Shown one piece after another: positions 1 through 7,212 of a DNA stretch of 54,734 bases. Source of the DNA: Vicinamibacterales bacterium (lineage in GTDB: Bacteria > Acidobacteriota > Vicinamibacteria > Vicinamibacterales > UBA2999). Location: assembly GCA_030680175.1 (NCBI GenBank), contig JAUXWO010000110.1, forward strand, positions 1 to 54,734. Direction: 5' to 3'. Under the pieces are notes generated by a model. It saw nothing but the letters and a program-made list of their open reading frames with translations. It ran no database searches and was not told the DNA's origin. A program made the translations under genes and the position numbers. The stretch's first letter is position 1. The number at the start of each line of letters is the position of its first letter.

Positions 1-56
1 CTTGCTCTACAGCCGGTCATTTGATCGGGATGAATCCGTGCCCGCCTCGACGGGCT
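1..56 (+). other. 3' tail of a cassette cut by the window edge
   Basis: These bases precede the first attC and must be the end of the upstream cassette. No gene can be recognised in 56 bases. An open frame runs from base 2 through the attC, but that reading is of recombination-site sequence. Confidence 0.5.
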
Positions 57-144
57 GGCTAACCACGGCTTGCAGCCGACGGCGGCGGGCTTCTGTGGCA
101 CAATCCGCGCGAACGGCCGCCGCGGCTGAAGCCGAACGTTATGC
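57..144 (+). other. attC site 1 (long type)
   Basis: The 5' box is GGCTAAC (57-63) and the 3' box is GTTATGC (138-144). Inside, GCAGCCGACGGCGGCG pairs imperfectly with CGCCGCGGCTGAAGC. The central TTCTGTGGCACAATCC segment is shared with attC 4, 5, 7 and 8. Length is 88 bp. Confidence 0.9.
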
Positions 145-157
145 GGCACTACCGTAC

Positions 158-871
158 ATGGAGCTGAGCAACGGATACCGGCGAGCGCGCAGGACGACGT
201 CATGGCTGTGCGCTGCAGGACTCGCGTGGTCGACCGCCCAGGTCGAGATCCGTTCAGTTGAAGTGAGTGGTGCAGGGATCGTGGATCTTTCCACAGCGTC
301 GATTCCGATCGTGTTAGGCGTTGGCGTTGCGTACTCGCTCGTCCGAACAACGCTTGAGTATGCAATGCAGTCGGTCCCGGTGAGGCAGTGGGGCTTGGCG
401 CAAGCAGACTACATGCTTACCCTCACGCTTGTCCGGGCCACTCTGTTGATGATCGCCGCATCAGGCCTGTACCGATCGGCCACAACAATGGCAGTTGTTG
501 CGGTTGGCGTCGTTGCGTTCCTGCTCGTGTCCGCGTTCCTTATGACCGTGGCCATGTTCGCAGTAATGCCCGTAGTTATGTGGTTCCGAGAGCGACGAGG
601 CCAATGGTCAGTGGCGACGGCCTCTTTCATCGCCAGCAACTGGGCAGGGGGAATCGTCATCGTGGTAATGGTCGCGGCGCTCGCTCTTGGTGGGGTCCTG
701 AGTGTTACGCATGAACCGATGCGGCAGCTTTGGCCGGTGCCTCCGACCGCAGGTGCTATGGCTACTGCGGTTGCCATGGCGTCGGCGATTGTCATCTCAT
801 ACGTCTTGTTCGAGGGGCGCTCAATGCGCTATCTGTTTTCGGTTCGATCACACGACGCTCAGTATGGGTGA
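158..871 (+). CDS. Cassette 1: unknown polytopic membrane protein
   Basis: The product is 237 residues. I do not recognise a family. Five to six hydrophobic stretches are visible, around residues 17-35, 50-75, 85-105, 108-145, 168-188 and 203-225, so it is probably an integral inner-membrane protein. A charged RERRG segment lies between the fourth and fifth. The frame is open leftward through attC 1 to base 2, but everything before the ATG at 158 is recombination-site sequence, so this ATG, 14 bases after the attC, is the natural start. The stop lies 31 bases before the next attC. No catalytic motif is seen. Confidence is good that it is a gene; its role is unknown. Confidence 0.75.
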   Translation: MELSNGYRRARRTTSWLCAAGLAWSTAQVEIRSVEVSGAGIVDLSTASIPIVLGVGVAYSLVRTTLEYAMQSVPVRQWGLAQADYMLTLTLVRATLLMIAASGLYRSATTMAVVAVGVVAFLLVSAFLMTVAMFAVMPVVMWFRERRGQWSVATASFIASNWAGGIVIVVMVAALALGGVLSVTHEPMRQLWPVPPTAGAMATAVAMASAIVISYVLFEGRSMRYLFSVRSHDAQYG

Positions 872-902
872 AGTTGATGGAAACCGCAGTGCTTCACACG
901 CC

Positions 903-972
903 GCATAACCAGCGGTTGCAGCCGACGCCGCGTGCGATTATGCCGCGGCGCGGCTGAACCGCAGCGTTAGCT
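903..972 (+). other. attC site 2 (short type)
   Basis: GCATAAC (903-909) to GTTAGCT (966-972), 70 bp. The arms GGTTGCAGCCGACGCCGCG and CGCGGCGCGGCTGAACC pair with a short extrahelical interruption. Confidence 0.88.
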
Positions 973-1013
973 GGCCTTACCAACCTGAAAACGCGTGACG
1001 GAGAATCGGGCTC

Positions 1014-1253
1014 GTGACCTTCGACATCGTGGGCGTGATCGAACAGGCGGAAACGATTGCGTCTGGCACGGGCGTCAAGGTCCGGGCGCGACTCCAGAGG
1101 ATCTATGGTCGCGGGCGGTGGCGAAAGCGGAAGGGCGTCGCCACGGTCCGGCTTCGAAACGGCAAGCTGCGGCGGGTCGAGCTACACTGGTACGAAGCGC
1201 ACGGCATCGGTAGAAGAGACCTCAAGATCAAGGCCTATCTGGACGAATCATGA
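1014..1253 (+). CDS. Cassette 2a: small basic conserved protein
   Basis: The product is 79 residues, very basic (RARLQRIYGRGRWRKRKG), with a conserved-looking C-terminus HWYEAHGIGRRDLKIK. Similar short proteins are common as hypothetical cassette cargo, but I know no function. The start is a GTG at 1014, 41 bases after attC 2. A longer overlapping frame from 995 reads as unrelated low-complexity sequence and was set aside. The stop overlaps the ATG of the next gene by 4 bases, so the two are probably translationally coupled and travel as one cassette. The pairing of a basic small protein with an acidic partner resembles a toxin-antitoxin or DNA-binding module; this is inference. Confidence 0.7.
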   Translation: MTFDIVGVIEQAETIASGTGVKVRARLQRIYGRGRWRKRKGVATVRLRNGKLRRVELHWYEAHGIGRRDLKIKAYLDES

Positions 1254-1486
1254 AGCGGGTCACCAAGCAATTCGCACTGTGTCTCGACAACGCGGGCAAC
1301 GAGGCATCGCTGATCCAGGGCAAGGTCTATCGCGTCGTTCCCGATGCCAGGGCGGCCAAGGACGATCTCCTCCGGGTCATCGATGAGAGCGGTGAAGACT
1401 ATCTCTTTGGTCGCAACCAGTTCGCGCTAGTCGATTTCCCTGCAGACGTCCGACGGAAGATCCTGGCGATGCAACGGGCCAGCTAA
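1250..1486 (+). CDS. Cassette 2b: small conserved hypothetical protein
   Basis: The product is 78 residues. The central part (CLDNAGNEASLIQGKVYRVV, then RVIDESGEDYLFGRNQFALV) matches a widespread family of short uncharacterised proteins with an SH3-like beta pattern, recognised from memory. The ATG overlaps the stop of the preceding gene (ATGA). Its own TAA lies inside the AGCTAAC box of attC 3, as expected for a cassette gene. No enzymatic residues stand out. Confidence 0.75.
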   Translation: MKRVTKQFALCLDNAGNEASLIQGKVYRVVPDARAAKDDLLRVIDESGEDYLFGRNQFALVDFPADVRRKILAMQRAS

Positions 1487-1559
1487 CAGCGCGTTGGAGC
1501 CGACGCCGCGCTCGCTGATATTCTGCCTCGCGCGGCGCGGCTCAACGCGGACGTTAGGC
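1481..1559 (+). other. attC site 3 (short type)
   Basis: AGCTAAC (1481-1487) to GTTAGGC (1553-1559), 79 bp, with arms GCGTTGGAGCCGACGCCGCG and CGCGGCGCGGCTCAACGC. Confidence 0.9.
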
Positions 1560-1568
1560 TGAACCACC

Positions 1569-2276
1569 ATGAGTACCAGCGCATTCGGCGAAGTCCGGTA
1601 CATCGATCGTTGGTTCTGCTACTTTGACCTTCTGGGATTCTCTCGTCTCGCTGAAGATCAAGATGTCGACGAGATCATCCCAACCTACGAGGATGTCGTT
1701 CGCCAGGTGGAAGAGCAAACCGGAGCTAAATCCAAGCTCGGGGTGTCGTCCTCTTGGTTCTCGGACACGTTCATCTTCTTCTCCCGCGGCGGAACAGACC
1801 GCGAGTTCGCAGCGATCGAGCAAGCCGGCCGTCTATTTTTCCAGGGTCTGTTAGCGAAGAGAATTCCAGTGCGCGGCGCGCTGACGTACGGGAAGCTGTA
1901 CTCGCGTGTAGACAAGAACATCTTCGTCGGTCCCGCCCTAATTGACGCCTATCAATACGGTGAGTGCCAGAACTGGGTTGGGTTCATCCTTACGCCGAGC
2001 GTCCACTCACGGTGCCGCGGTACGGTCCTTGACCTGGATCAGAGGCCACATTACCGCCGCGTTGAATCGGCAAAGATCCTGCGAGGCAAGCCGCACGAGA
2101 ACGTCTACGCATTCACATTCAGCAACGTCAGTGTCGGTGGGAAGAATCCGTACCTGGGCTACATTCGTGAGATGCGTGGCGCAGCTGGGCCCGAGCATCG
2201 CAAGAAATACGACAACACCGAAGCGTTCTTGCTGCGCCATGCTCAGGCCAGTAGAAGGACACGAGCGTCAGCCTAA
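1569..2276 (+). CDS. Cassette 3: class III nucleotidyl-cyclase-like protein
   Basis: The product is 235 residues. The layout resembles a stand-alone class III adenylate/guanylate cyclase fold: FDLLGFS with D20, FSDTFIFF with D66, then VRGALTYGKLY (101-111) and VGPALIDAYQYGE (120-132). D20 and D66 sit where the two metal-binding aspartates of class III cyclases are expected. There is no membrane segment or sensor domain. Short stand-alone cyclases of this type include the pyrimidine cyclases of Pycsar anti-phage systems, so a defence role is possible but unproven. The ATG is 10 bases after attC 3 and the TAA lies in attC 4. The following cassette carries a TIR/deoxyribosyltransferase-like protein. 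The alternative is a degenerate cyclase-fold protein without activity. Confidence 0.8.
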   Translation: MSTSAFGEVRYIDRWFCYFDLLGFSRLAEDQDVDEIIPTYEDVVRQVEEQTGAKSKLGVSSSWFSDTFIFFSRGGTDREFAAIEQAGRLFFQGLLAKRIPVRGALTYGKLYSRVDKNIFVGPALIDAYQYGECQNWVGFILTPSVHSRCRGTVLDLDQRPHYRRVESAKILRGKPHENVYAFTFSNVSVGGKNPYLGYIREMRGAAGPEHRKKYDNTEAFLLRHAQASRRTRASA

Positions 2277-2359
2277 CCAGCGCTTGCAGCCGACGGCGGC
2301 GAGCTTCTGTGACACAATCCGCGCGAGTGGCCGCCGCGGCTGAAGCGCGGTCGTTAGCC
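2271..2359 (+). other. attC site 4 (long type)
   Basis: GCCTAAC (2271-2277) to GTTAGCC (2353-2359), 89 bp, with the shared long-type stem. The 5' box contains the stop codon of the cyclase-like gene. Confidence 0.92.
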
Positions 2360-2374
2360 CGACAAGAAAGGACG

Positions 2375-3148
2375 ATGTTCTACCACGCGCTTGCGCGAAT
2401 ACTCGGCGGTCACCAGACATGGACGAATCTGGATCGGACCGGCGTCATCCGCGACGTGCTCGTGCCGTACGTAAATCGGCAGCTTACGCCGGTTGGGTAC
2501 GACCACACCCGCGCGCTGATGAACTTCGGTCTTGTGACCTACCTGCGGGTGTTTTGCACATCGGATCCCATTGTGATTGGCGCCGATCCCGTGGCGGTGC
2601 TCTCGTCCTCCAGTCTTGCCAGCGCTGAATGCACCGAAGACATTCTTCGCGATGCACGCTTGGATCGCGCGTGGCCTGAGGCTCGATCCGTTCTGCAGGC
2701 TGCCATGGCTCCAGCGTCCCATCGCGTGTTTGTCGTGATGAAGTTCGGCGATGTGCTGCTGGACGAGATCTACAAGACCACGATTCGGCCTCTCGTACTT
2801 GATTTCGGTTACGAAGTGCTTCGGATCGACGAGGTTCAGACAAGCGAGCGCATCACTGCCGAACTCCTCGAGGCAATCGCGACAAGCGAGCTAGTGCTGT
2901 GCGACTTGACCGATGAAAGACCCAACTGCTACTACGAAACGGGCTTTGCTCACGCTCTCGGACGCGAGCTGATCTTGACCGTCCACCGTAGATCTCGGAA
3001 ACACTTCGACCTAGCTTCTCATCGGTTCATCGAGTGGGAGACACCAGACGAGCTTCACACAGGTCTGCAGATGCGGCTGCAGGCTATCCGAGACAGACGA
3101 GCGCCTCCGTATGTCAACGACGGTGAAGAAGCCCAGACTGGACCGTGA
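2375..3148 (+). CDS. Cassette 4: TIR / nucleoside deoxyribosyltransferase-like protein
   Basis: The product is 257 residues. The N-terminal ~112 residues are unrecognised. The C-terminal half (117-245) has the pattern of a TIR-like or nucleoside 2-deoxyribosyltransferase-like Rossmann domain: FVVMKFGD (119-126), GYEVLRIDE (145-153), SELVLCDLTDERPNCYYETG (171-190) and FAHALG. E188 in YYETGFAHALG occupies the position of the catalytic glutamate in both families. Such domains act on NAD or nucleotides and serve as effectors in several bacterial immune systems. The ATG at 2375 follows AAAGGA by 4 bases. The open frame extends into attC 4, but that part is recombination-site sequence. Defence function is inference. 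Confidence 0.8.
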   Translation: MFYHALARILGGHQTWTNLDRTGVIRDVLVPYVNRQLTPVGYDHTRALMNFGLVTYLRVFCTSDPIVIGADPVAVLSSSSLASAECTEDILRDARLDRAWPEARSVLQAAMAPASHRVFVVMKFGDVLLDEIYKTTIRPLVLDFGYEVLRIDEVQTSERITAELLEAIATSELVLCDLTDERPNCYYETGFAHALGRELILTVHRRSRKHFDLASHRFIEWETPDELHTGLQMRLQAIRDRRAPPYVNDGEEAQTGP

Positions 3149-3162
3149 GTTCTCCACGTGCG

Positions 3163-3250
3163 GGCTAACAACGGCTTGCAGCCGACGGCGGCGGACTTCT
3201 ATGGCACAATCCGCGAGAGTGGCCGCCGCGGCTGAAGCCGGACGTTAGCC
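3163..3250 (+). other. attC site 5 (long type)
   Basis: GGCTAAC (3163-3169) to GTTAGCC (3244-3250), 88 bp, with the long-type stem and central segment. Confidence 0.92.
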
Positions 3251-3260
3251 GGACGAAGAC

Positions 3261-4049
3261 ATGGACGACCTGAAGAAGTTACAGAGTCACCTTCGCACGT
3301 GGCTCGGCCGCTACAGGCAGGCTAGCGAGATCGCTCCCGCGGTCCAAGAGGCAGCCGACGAAGTAGATTGGCAGATTGATACTTTGGCCAGTCGCCCACC
3401 CGAAGCGCAGAATGTGTCGACGGCTCAACTCGATGAACAGGCGCGACTGGCATTCCTTCGGGTCAGTTCAGTACTCCCACAAATGCCCGAGTACCCGCCC
3501 AGCCTTACGTTGGGGGTTAACTCGATTACGACGTCGTCGAGTTCGGCTGCGAACAGTTACATCCTTTGCGTCGCAGACATTGGGACACCGAGCGCAGTCA
3601 GTTGGGCAAACCAATCTTTCGACTCGTATCGGACTCTGCAGGAGGCTCACCGTCGCCATGAGCGCGTTCGGGAGTTGATCGCGAGGCGATTTCCGACAGT
3701 GCTGAGTCGGTTTGATTCGGCGGTGCGTGCGTACCAACAGAATCGAGTTGATGTCGGCCCTTTGAGCGCTGCCGCATTGGAAATGCGCACCCTTCTTGAC
3801 GGAGTTCAGGGGGAGTTGCTTGAACGTGCGCGGAAGTCGCCTGGCGAAAGAATGTCGTGGTCGACTATGAGCGAGCGGCTAGCCTCAACAGCGTCCGGTC
3901 CAGATGTTCTGCGCAGTCAAGAGACCGTCAGGGCCAGTCTTTATTCGGATCTGTCCGCGGTGGCGAAACAGCGCGGCGTTCGATCTATTGAGAATCTCTG
4001 GACTCGGACGCTAGATCATTTGTTCGTAGTCCTCGGTGAAACGGAATGA
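3261..4049 (+). CDS. Cassette 5: unknown, mostly helical protein
   Basis: The product is 262 residues. I do not recognise a family. The sequence is rich in predicted helix (residues 1-45, 120-180, 215-262), with a serine-rich central stretch (SITTSSSSAANSY) between. There is no signal peptide, membrane segment or catalytic motif. The ATG is 10 bases after attC 5 and the TGA is 10 bases before attC 6, so the gene fills the cassette. It is probably cytoplasmic. Nothing in the sequence assigns a role. Confidence 0.75.
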   Translation: MDDLKKLQSHLRTWLGRYRQASEIAPAVQEAADEVDWQIDTLASRPPEAQNVSTAQLDEQARLAFLRVSSVLPQMPEYPPSLTLGVNSITTSSSSAANSYILCVADIGTPSAVSWANQSFDSYRTLQEAHRRHERVRELIARRFPTVLSRFDSAVRAYQQNRVDVGPLSAAALEMRTLLDGVQGELLERARKSPGERMSWSTMSERLASTASGPDVLRSQETVRASLYSDLSAVAKQRGVRSIENLWTRTLDHLFVVLGETE

Positions 4050-4059
4050 GACTGCAGCC

Positions 4060-4149
4060 GGCTAACCAGCGGTTGCAGCCGACGGCGGGCTGGCCGCTGT
4101 GGCACAATCCGCGTGGGTGGCCGCCGCGGCTGAACCGCGAACGTTAGAC
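4060..4149 (+). other. attC site 6 (long type)
   Basis: GGCTAAC (4060-4066) to GTTAGAC (4143-4149), 90 bp. It is a long-type relative with small changes in the left arm (GGCGGGCTGGCCGCTG). Confidence 0.92.
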
Positions 4150-4164
4150 GGTCGCGAATCTCAA

Positions 4165-4743
4165 ATGACGCCGGTTGCCAAGCAGACGCTCCATCGATTC
4201 ATCGAGAAGGCAAACCGCCTTCAGGAGGTGAGCTTCTTTTCACGATCGATACCGGTGGGGGCGGGGGTCGAGTTTGATAGCGAGACACGTGCCTGGGAGC
4301 AGCAGTTCTGGGGACCGGACGATGAGGCCACGGAGGCCGTGGTGCTCACCCTGCGATTCTTCATCCAGGATAATGAGCCGATCTCCCTAAGAAACATGAG
4401 GGCCCTCTACGAAAGAGAGTTGCCATCGCACCCGCTCGCCGACAGCGTCGAAGTGGCTTGCGCGGGACTGAACGAATGGCTTGACGACCGAACCAGCCTC
4501 TCGATCGCCGAGACGAGGTTCCTCACGTACCGCGACGTACTTGAGATCTTCGTCTACGGGGCATACGCTCACATGAACGAGCGTCGTCGCAAGCAGTTTG
4601 AGGACATCCGGGCAACACCCTTCTTCTCGTTGTTTCGCCTGAATCTTCTGTTCACCCTACAACGTCTCGCTCAGGCGGTGTGGGCCGTGCGGGACGCCTC
4701 AATCGAAGTCATGGCGGTAGATGCTTCGGAAGGCGCCGTCTAA
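4165..4743 (+). CDS. Cassette 6: unknown 192-residue protein
   Basis: The family is not recognised. The protein is mixed, with a C-terminal helical hydrophobic part (FFSLFRLNLLFTLQRLAQAV) and an aromatic patch (EIFVYGAYAHMNERRRKQF). No catalytic residues can be named. The ATG at 4165 is 15 bases after attC 6. An in-frame GTG inside attC 6 (4099) would add attC-encoded residues and is not preferred. The TAA lies in the GTCTAAC box of attC 7, typical of a cassette gene. Confidence 0.75.
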   Translation: MTPVAKQTLHRFIEKANRLQEVSFFSRSIPVGAGVEFDSETRAWEQQFWGPDDEATEAVVLTLRFFIQDNEPISLRNMRALYERELPSHPLADSVEVACAGLNEWLDDRTSLSIAETRFLTYRDVLEIFVYGAYAHMNERRRKQFEDIRATPFFSLFRLNLLFTLQRLAQAVWAVRDASIEVMAVDASEGAV

Positions 4744-4826
4744 CCAACGCTTGCAGCCGACGGCGGCGCGCTTCTGTGGCAGAATCCGCGCGCGTGGCCG
4801 CCGCGGCTGAAGCGCGATCGTTAGGC
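4738..4826 (+). other. attC site 7 (long type)
   Basis: GTCTAAC (4738-4744) to GTTAGGC (4820-4826), 89 bp. It has fully complementary end boxes and the long-type stem. Confidence 0.93.
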
Positions 4827-4842
4827 GCCTCGACTACGAGCC

Positions 4843-5949
4843 ATGGGACGATTGCTAGATCAGCTGCAGCTCCGCGCCCCTGTGGGATCCCTTGCCCGGA
4901 CATTAGTTGAGTCCGTCGAGCAACTGCCTGATTTGGCCGACTGGTCGCTGCCAGAGCCAGTTGGCGCCCGTTTTCTCGATGTCTTCAAGTGGGGCCAAGC
5001 GATCACTTCAACCCGCGTTCTACCAGGCACTGACGAACTTCACGCTACGTTTGGGCGAGAGGTGGCGGCATGTGGAGCACCGGAAGAAGAGACATTCGCC
5101 GAGCTGTCTGCTGGCGCACTGTGCATATCGCTTGGCTCGATAGCCGCAGGGCATATTCCTACCGGACCCAGACGAACGGCTGACTGGCGCATGGTGTGGC
5201 CCGAAGCGGCGGAGGTTGATGTCGAGGTTACTGTCGCCAAGAGAAAGGAGCTGCACGTCCGACGCCAAGCCGGGGCCACGACGTTAGCGGCAGAACTCTT
5301 CGACTCCGCGCGACGGTGCGACTTGGTTGTGAACCTCGTAGACCCCACGAACCCGGCTGACCGGTCGGCTGTCGTGAAGGCAGCCACGGCAATGTCGTGT
5401 GGAGAGTCGCAGAGTGTTCCTGGGAGCTGGTCGATTCACGCCGTGCCTGCACACCGCGAGGCCGGTACCGTGTGGACCGCAGGTCAAGATCCTGCTCCCG
5501 AATGGTGGTCTCAGGACGGCGCCAGAAGCTGTGCCTTCGTTCAGCAAGTCGGGGATCGGTACTCGCTCGTCGCCAAGTCTCAGGTCCGGGTGTGGTTTGG
5601 CGTTCCGTATGTTGCCTACGTCAATCCCGTCATGCGGAAGGCAGATAGCCCGCAAGGTACGGAGGGCCTCCCGTTTGTCGTCGCCGTGGACGTATCGCAG
5701 TTGCCAGGGGCGTTCGAGGAGATCCCGCGTGTCGCAATGGGCTACCTACCCTTTTGGACTGCGGTCGGAGGGATATTGCTCTTCGAGAGTTGGGCTGATC
5801 CGGAGCGGGTTGGTTGGAGGTGGCGTCTGGTGCGGAATCCCAACGCGGCAATCCCATTGCCGGAGACTCTGTGCGCGGGAAGAGCGGACCTATCAAGAGT
5901 AACGGATTCCTACAGGATGCTTCTCGAAACAGTTGGCTCGAGCGCCTAA
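4843..5949 (+). CDS. Cassette 7: unknown 368-residue protein
   Basis: This is the largest gene of the intact array. The family is not recognised. Residues 112-140 (TADWRMVWPE, then VDVEVTVAKRKELH) resemble the core strands of a PD-(D/E)xK-type nuclease, with D114 and E128 as candidate acidic residues and K133 as the lysine. The spacing is not canonical, so this is only a weak suggestion. Two cysteine-containing loops and many tryptophans follow. There is no signal peptide or membrane helix. The ATG is 16 bases after attC 7 and the stop TAA is inside attC 8. Confidence 0.75.
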   Translation: MGRLLDQLQLRAPVGSLARTLVESVEQLPDLADWSLPEPVGARFLDVFKWGQAITSTRVLPGTDELHATFGREVAACGAPEEETFAELSAGALCISLGSIAAGHIPTGPRRTADWRMVWPEAAEVDVEVTVAKRKELHVRRQAGATTLAAELFDSARRCDLVVNLVDPTNPADRSAVVKAATAMSCGESQSVPGSWSIHAVPAHREAGTVWTAGQDPAPEWWSQDGARSCAFVQQVGDRYSLVAKSQVRVWFGVPYVAYVNPVMRKADSPQGTEGLPFVVAVDVSQLPGAFEEIPRVAMGYLPFWTAVGGILLFESWADPERVGWRWRLVRNPNAAIPLPETLCAGRADLSRVTDSYRMLLETVGSSA

Positions 5950-6032
5950 CCAGCGCTTGCAGCCGACGGCGGCGGGCTTCTGTGGCACAATCCGCGCGAG
6001 TAGCCGCCGCGGCTGAAGCGCGGTCGTTAGAC
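5944..6032 (+). other. attC site 8 (long type)
   Basis: GCCTAAC (5944-5950) to GTTAGAC (6026-6032), 89 bp, near identical to attC 4. Confidence 0.92.
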
Positions 6033-6085
6033 GGCTCTGACGCCAAGACCTCTTCTCATTCGGCATCGGCGCGCGCGAGCGCTTC

Positions 6086-6349
6086 TTGCAAATTGTTGCT
6101 GCTCGCTCCTGCGAACGTTGTTGTGCGCGAGCGCGGCTGCGTGGCGGGTACACGTCGTGGCGCGCCCCATCACCGGGCGGACGCGAAGAGGGCGCAGCGA
6201 CCGGGTTCGTCCAGGTGGCCCTGCACGGCCGCCGCGGCGCGATCAGCGCCGTGCCCTGTTTCCACGACGGTCACGCGCGCCGCGACCCCCTGCGGAAGGG
6301 CGGCCACGCGCGCACGGCCGCCGGCGATCGTGCTTTCAGTGCCGTCTAA
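6086..6349 (+). CDS. Cassette 8: doubtful small ORF
   Basis: This 87-codon frame starts with TTG and ends exactly at the TAA of the next attC 5' box, as the real cassette genes do. The translation is rich in Arg, Gly and Ala and matches nothing I know. The composition is GC-rich and unlike neighbouring cassettes. The cassette may instead be non-coding or carry a decayed gene, as some array cassettes do. Confidence 0.3.
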   Translation: MQIVAARSCERCCARARLRGGYTSWRAPSPGGREEGAATGFVQVALHGRRGAISAVPCFHDGHARRDPLRKGGHARTAAGDRAFSAV

Positions 6350-6499
6350 CAAGCGACTGCACCTGGCGAGCCGCGCCACGGCCGTCGGGGCTCGAGCCAA
6401 CATCGTGGTGTTCCCACCGGCCGACGGCGGTATCATTCGCGGCGGGGCTCATGCGACCAGCGAGAGGCGCTGCTCGCAGGTGAGCCGCCAGCGTTAGCC
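6344..6499 (+). other. attC site 9 (divergent, 156 bp)
   Basis: GTCTAAC (6344-6350) to GTTAGCC (6493-6499). The stem differs from the other sites (GACTGCACCTGGCG against CAGGTGAGCCGCCAGC) and the site is about twice as long, so this cassette probably came from another array. Confidence 0.75.
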
Positions 6500-6510
6500 C
6501 GACCGAGTCC

Positions 6511-6545
6511 TTGCCAACCAGTATATACAGGCGTATACTTGGGTC
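6511..6545 (+). promoter_or_regulatory. brnTA promoter with overlapping operator-like dyad; leaderless
   Basis: TTGCCA (6511-6516), a 17-bp spacer and TATACT (6534-6539) make a strong sigma-70 type promoter. The dyad GTATA(6521-6525)...TATAC(6534-6538) overlaps the -10, a plausible BrnA operator because BrnA proteins repress their own promoter. The GTG start of brnT is only 6 bases after the -10, so the transcript is probably leaderless. Confidence 0.7.
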
Positions 6546-6839
6546 GTGCGCTTCGACTGGGATGCCCGCAAGAGCGATCGCAACCTGGCCGATCGCGGCT
6601 TCGATTTCGAATTCGCGACGCAGATCTTCGACGGGCGCACGTTGGAACGGGAAGACACCCGCCGGGACTACGGCGAGCGCCGCGTCATCGCCATAGGAAT
6701 GGCTCAGGACGTTGCGCTCACTGTCATCTACACCGATCGGGTCGAGACGGGCGGTGGGGTAACGCGACGCATCATCTCGGCTCGAGTGAGTCATCGCCAT
6801 GAGCGTGAAGTCTACAAAGACGCGATCTCCCAAGAGTAG
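6546..6839 (+). CDS. brnT: BrnT family toxin
   Basis: The product is 97 residues, about the usual BrnT length. It opens with the family signature MRFDWDARKSDRNLADRGFD, followed by FATQIFDG, the GERRVIAIGMA strand and the C-terminal RRIISARVSHRHEREVY. BrnT is a type II toxin of RelE-like fold that cleaves RNA and blocks translation; it is neutralised by BrnA. The GTG start is supported by the conserved N-terminus and by the promoter placed 6 bases upstream. The gene overlaps brnA by 41 bases. It is carried on a cassette with its own promoter, so it is expressed whatever its place in the array. Confidence 0.93.
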   Translation: MRFDWDARKSDRNLADRGFDFEFATQIFDGRTLEREDTRRDYGERRVIAIGMAQDVALTVIYTDRVETGGGVTRRIISARVSHRHEREVYKDAISQE

Positions 6840-7122
6840 TCGTCCAGTGCGTGGGCGGGCCGATCTGCCGCGGCTGCGTCGCCTCAGTGAACGACAGATT
6901 CGAGCGACGTCACCGCCCGAGCTGGCCGACCTGCCGCCGGAGTTCTGGGCTGACGCGTCGGTGGTCGAACCGGTACCCAAGCAGCCAATCTCGCTCCGTG
7001 TGGATGTCGACGTGCTCGACTGGTTCAAAGCACAAGGGCCGCGCTATCAGTCGCGGATCAACGCGGTGCTGCGGTCCTACATGGTGCAGCGGCGACAGGA
7101 CACGAAACGACGGGCGGGCTAA
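6799..7122 (+). CDS. brnA: BrnA family antitoxin
   Basis: The product is 107 residues. The family core is clear: LPPEFWADASVVEP, KQPISLRVDVDVLDWFKAQG and YQSRINAVLRSYM. The C-terminal half is a ribbon-helix-helix DNA-binding domain, the N-terminal half binds BrnT. The ATG at 6799 lies inside brnT, giving a 41-bp overlap. The stop TAA falls in the 5' box of attC 10. BrnA with BrnT is expected to repress the promoter at 6511-6539. Confidence 0.93.
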   Translation: MSVKSTKTRSPKSSRPVRGRADLPRLRRLSERQIRATSPPELADLPPEFWADASVVEPVPKQPISLRVDVDVLDWFKAQGPRYQSRINAVLRSYMVQRRQDTKRRAG

Positions 7123-7188
7123 CAAGCGAATGGAGCCGACGCGTCGCGTGAGTTGCGGCGCCGCGCGGCTCATTCGCAGCCGTTATGC
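7117..7188 (+). other. attC site 10 (short type)
   Basis: GGCTAAC (7117-7123) to GTTATGC (7182-7188), 72 bp, with arms GCGAATGGAGCCG and CGGCTCATTCGC. Confidence 0.9.
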
Positions 7189-7212
7189 CGCACGGACACG
7201 CGGAGTTGAGAC

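Noticed and set aside
2-157. N-terminal extension of the cassette 1 gene
   Set aside because: It reads through attC 1; the same peptide appears before unrelated genes in other cassettes, so it is recombination-site sequence.
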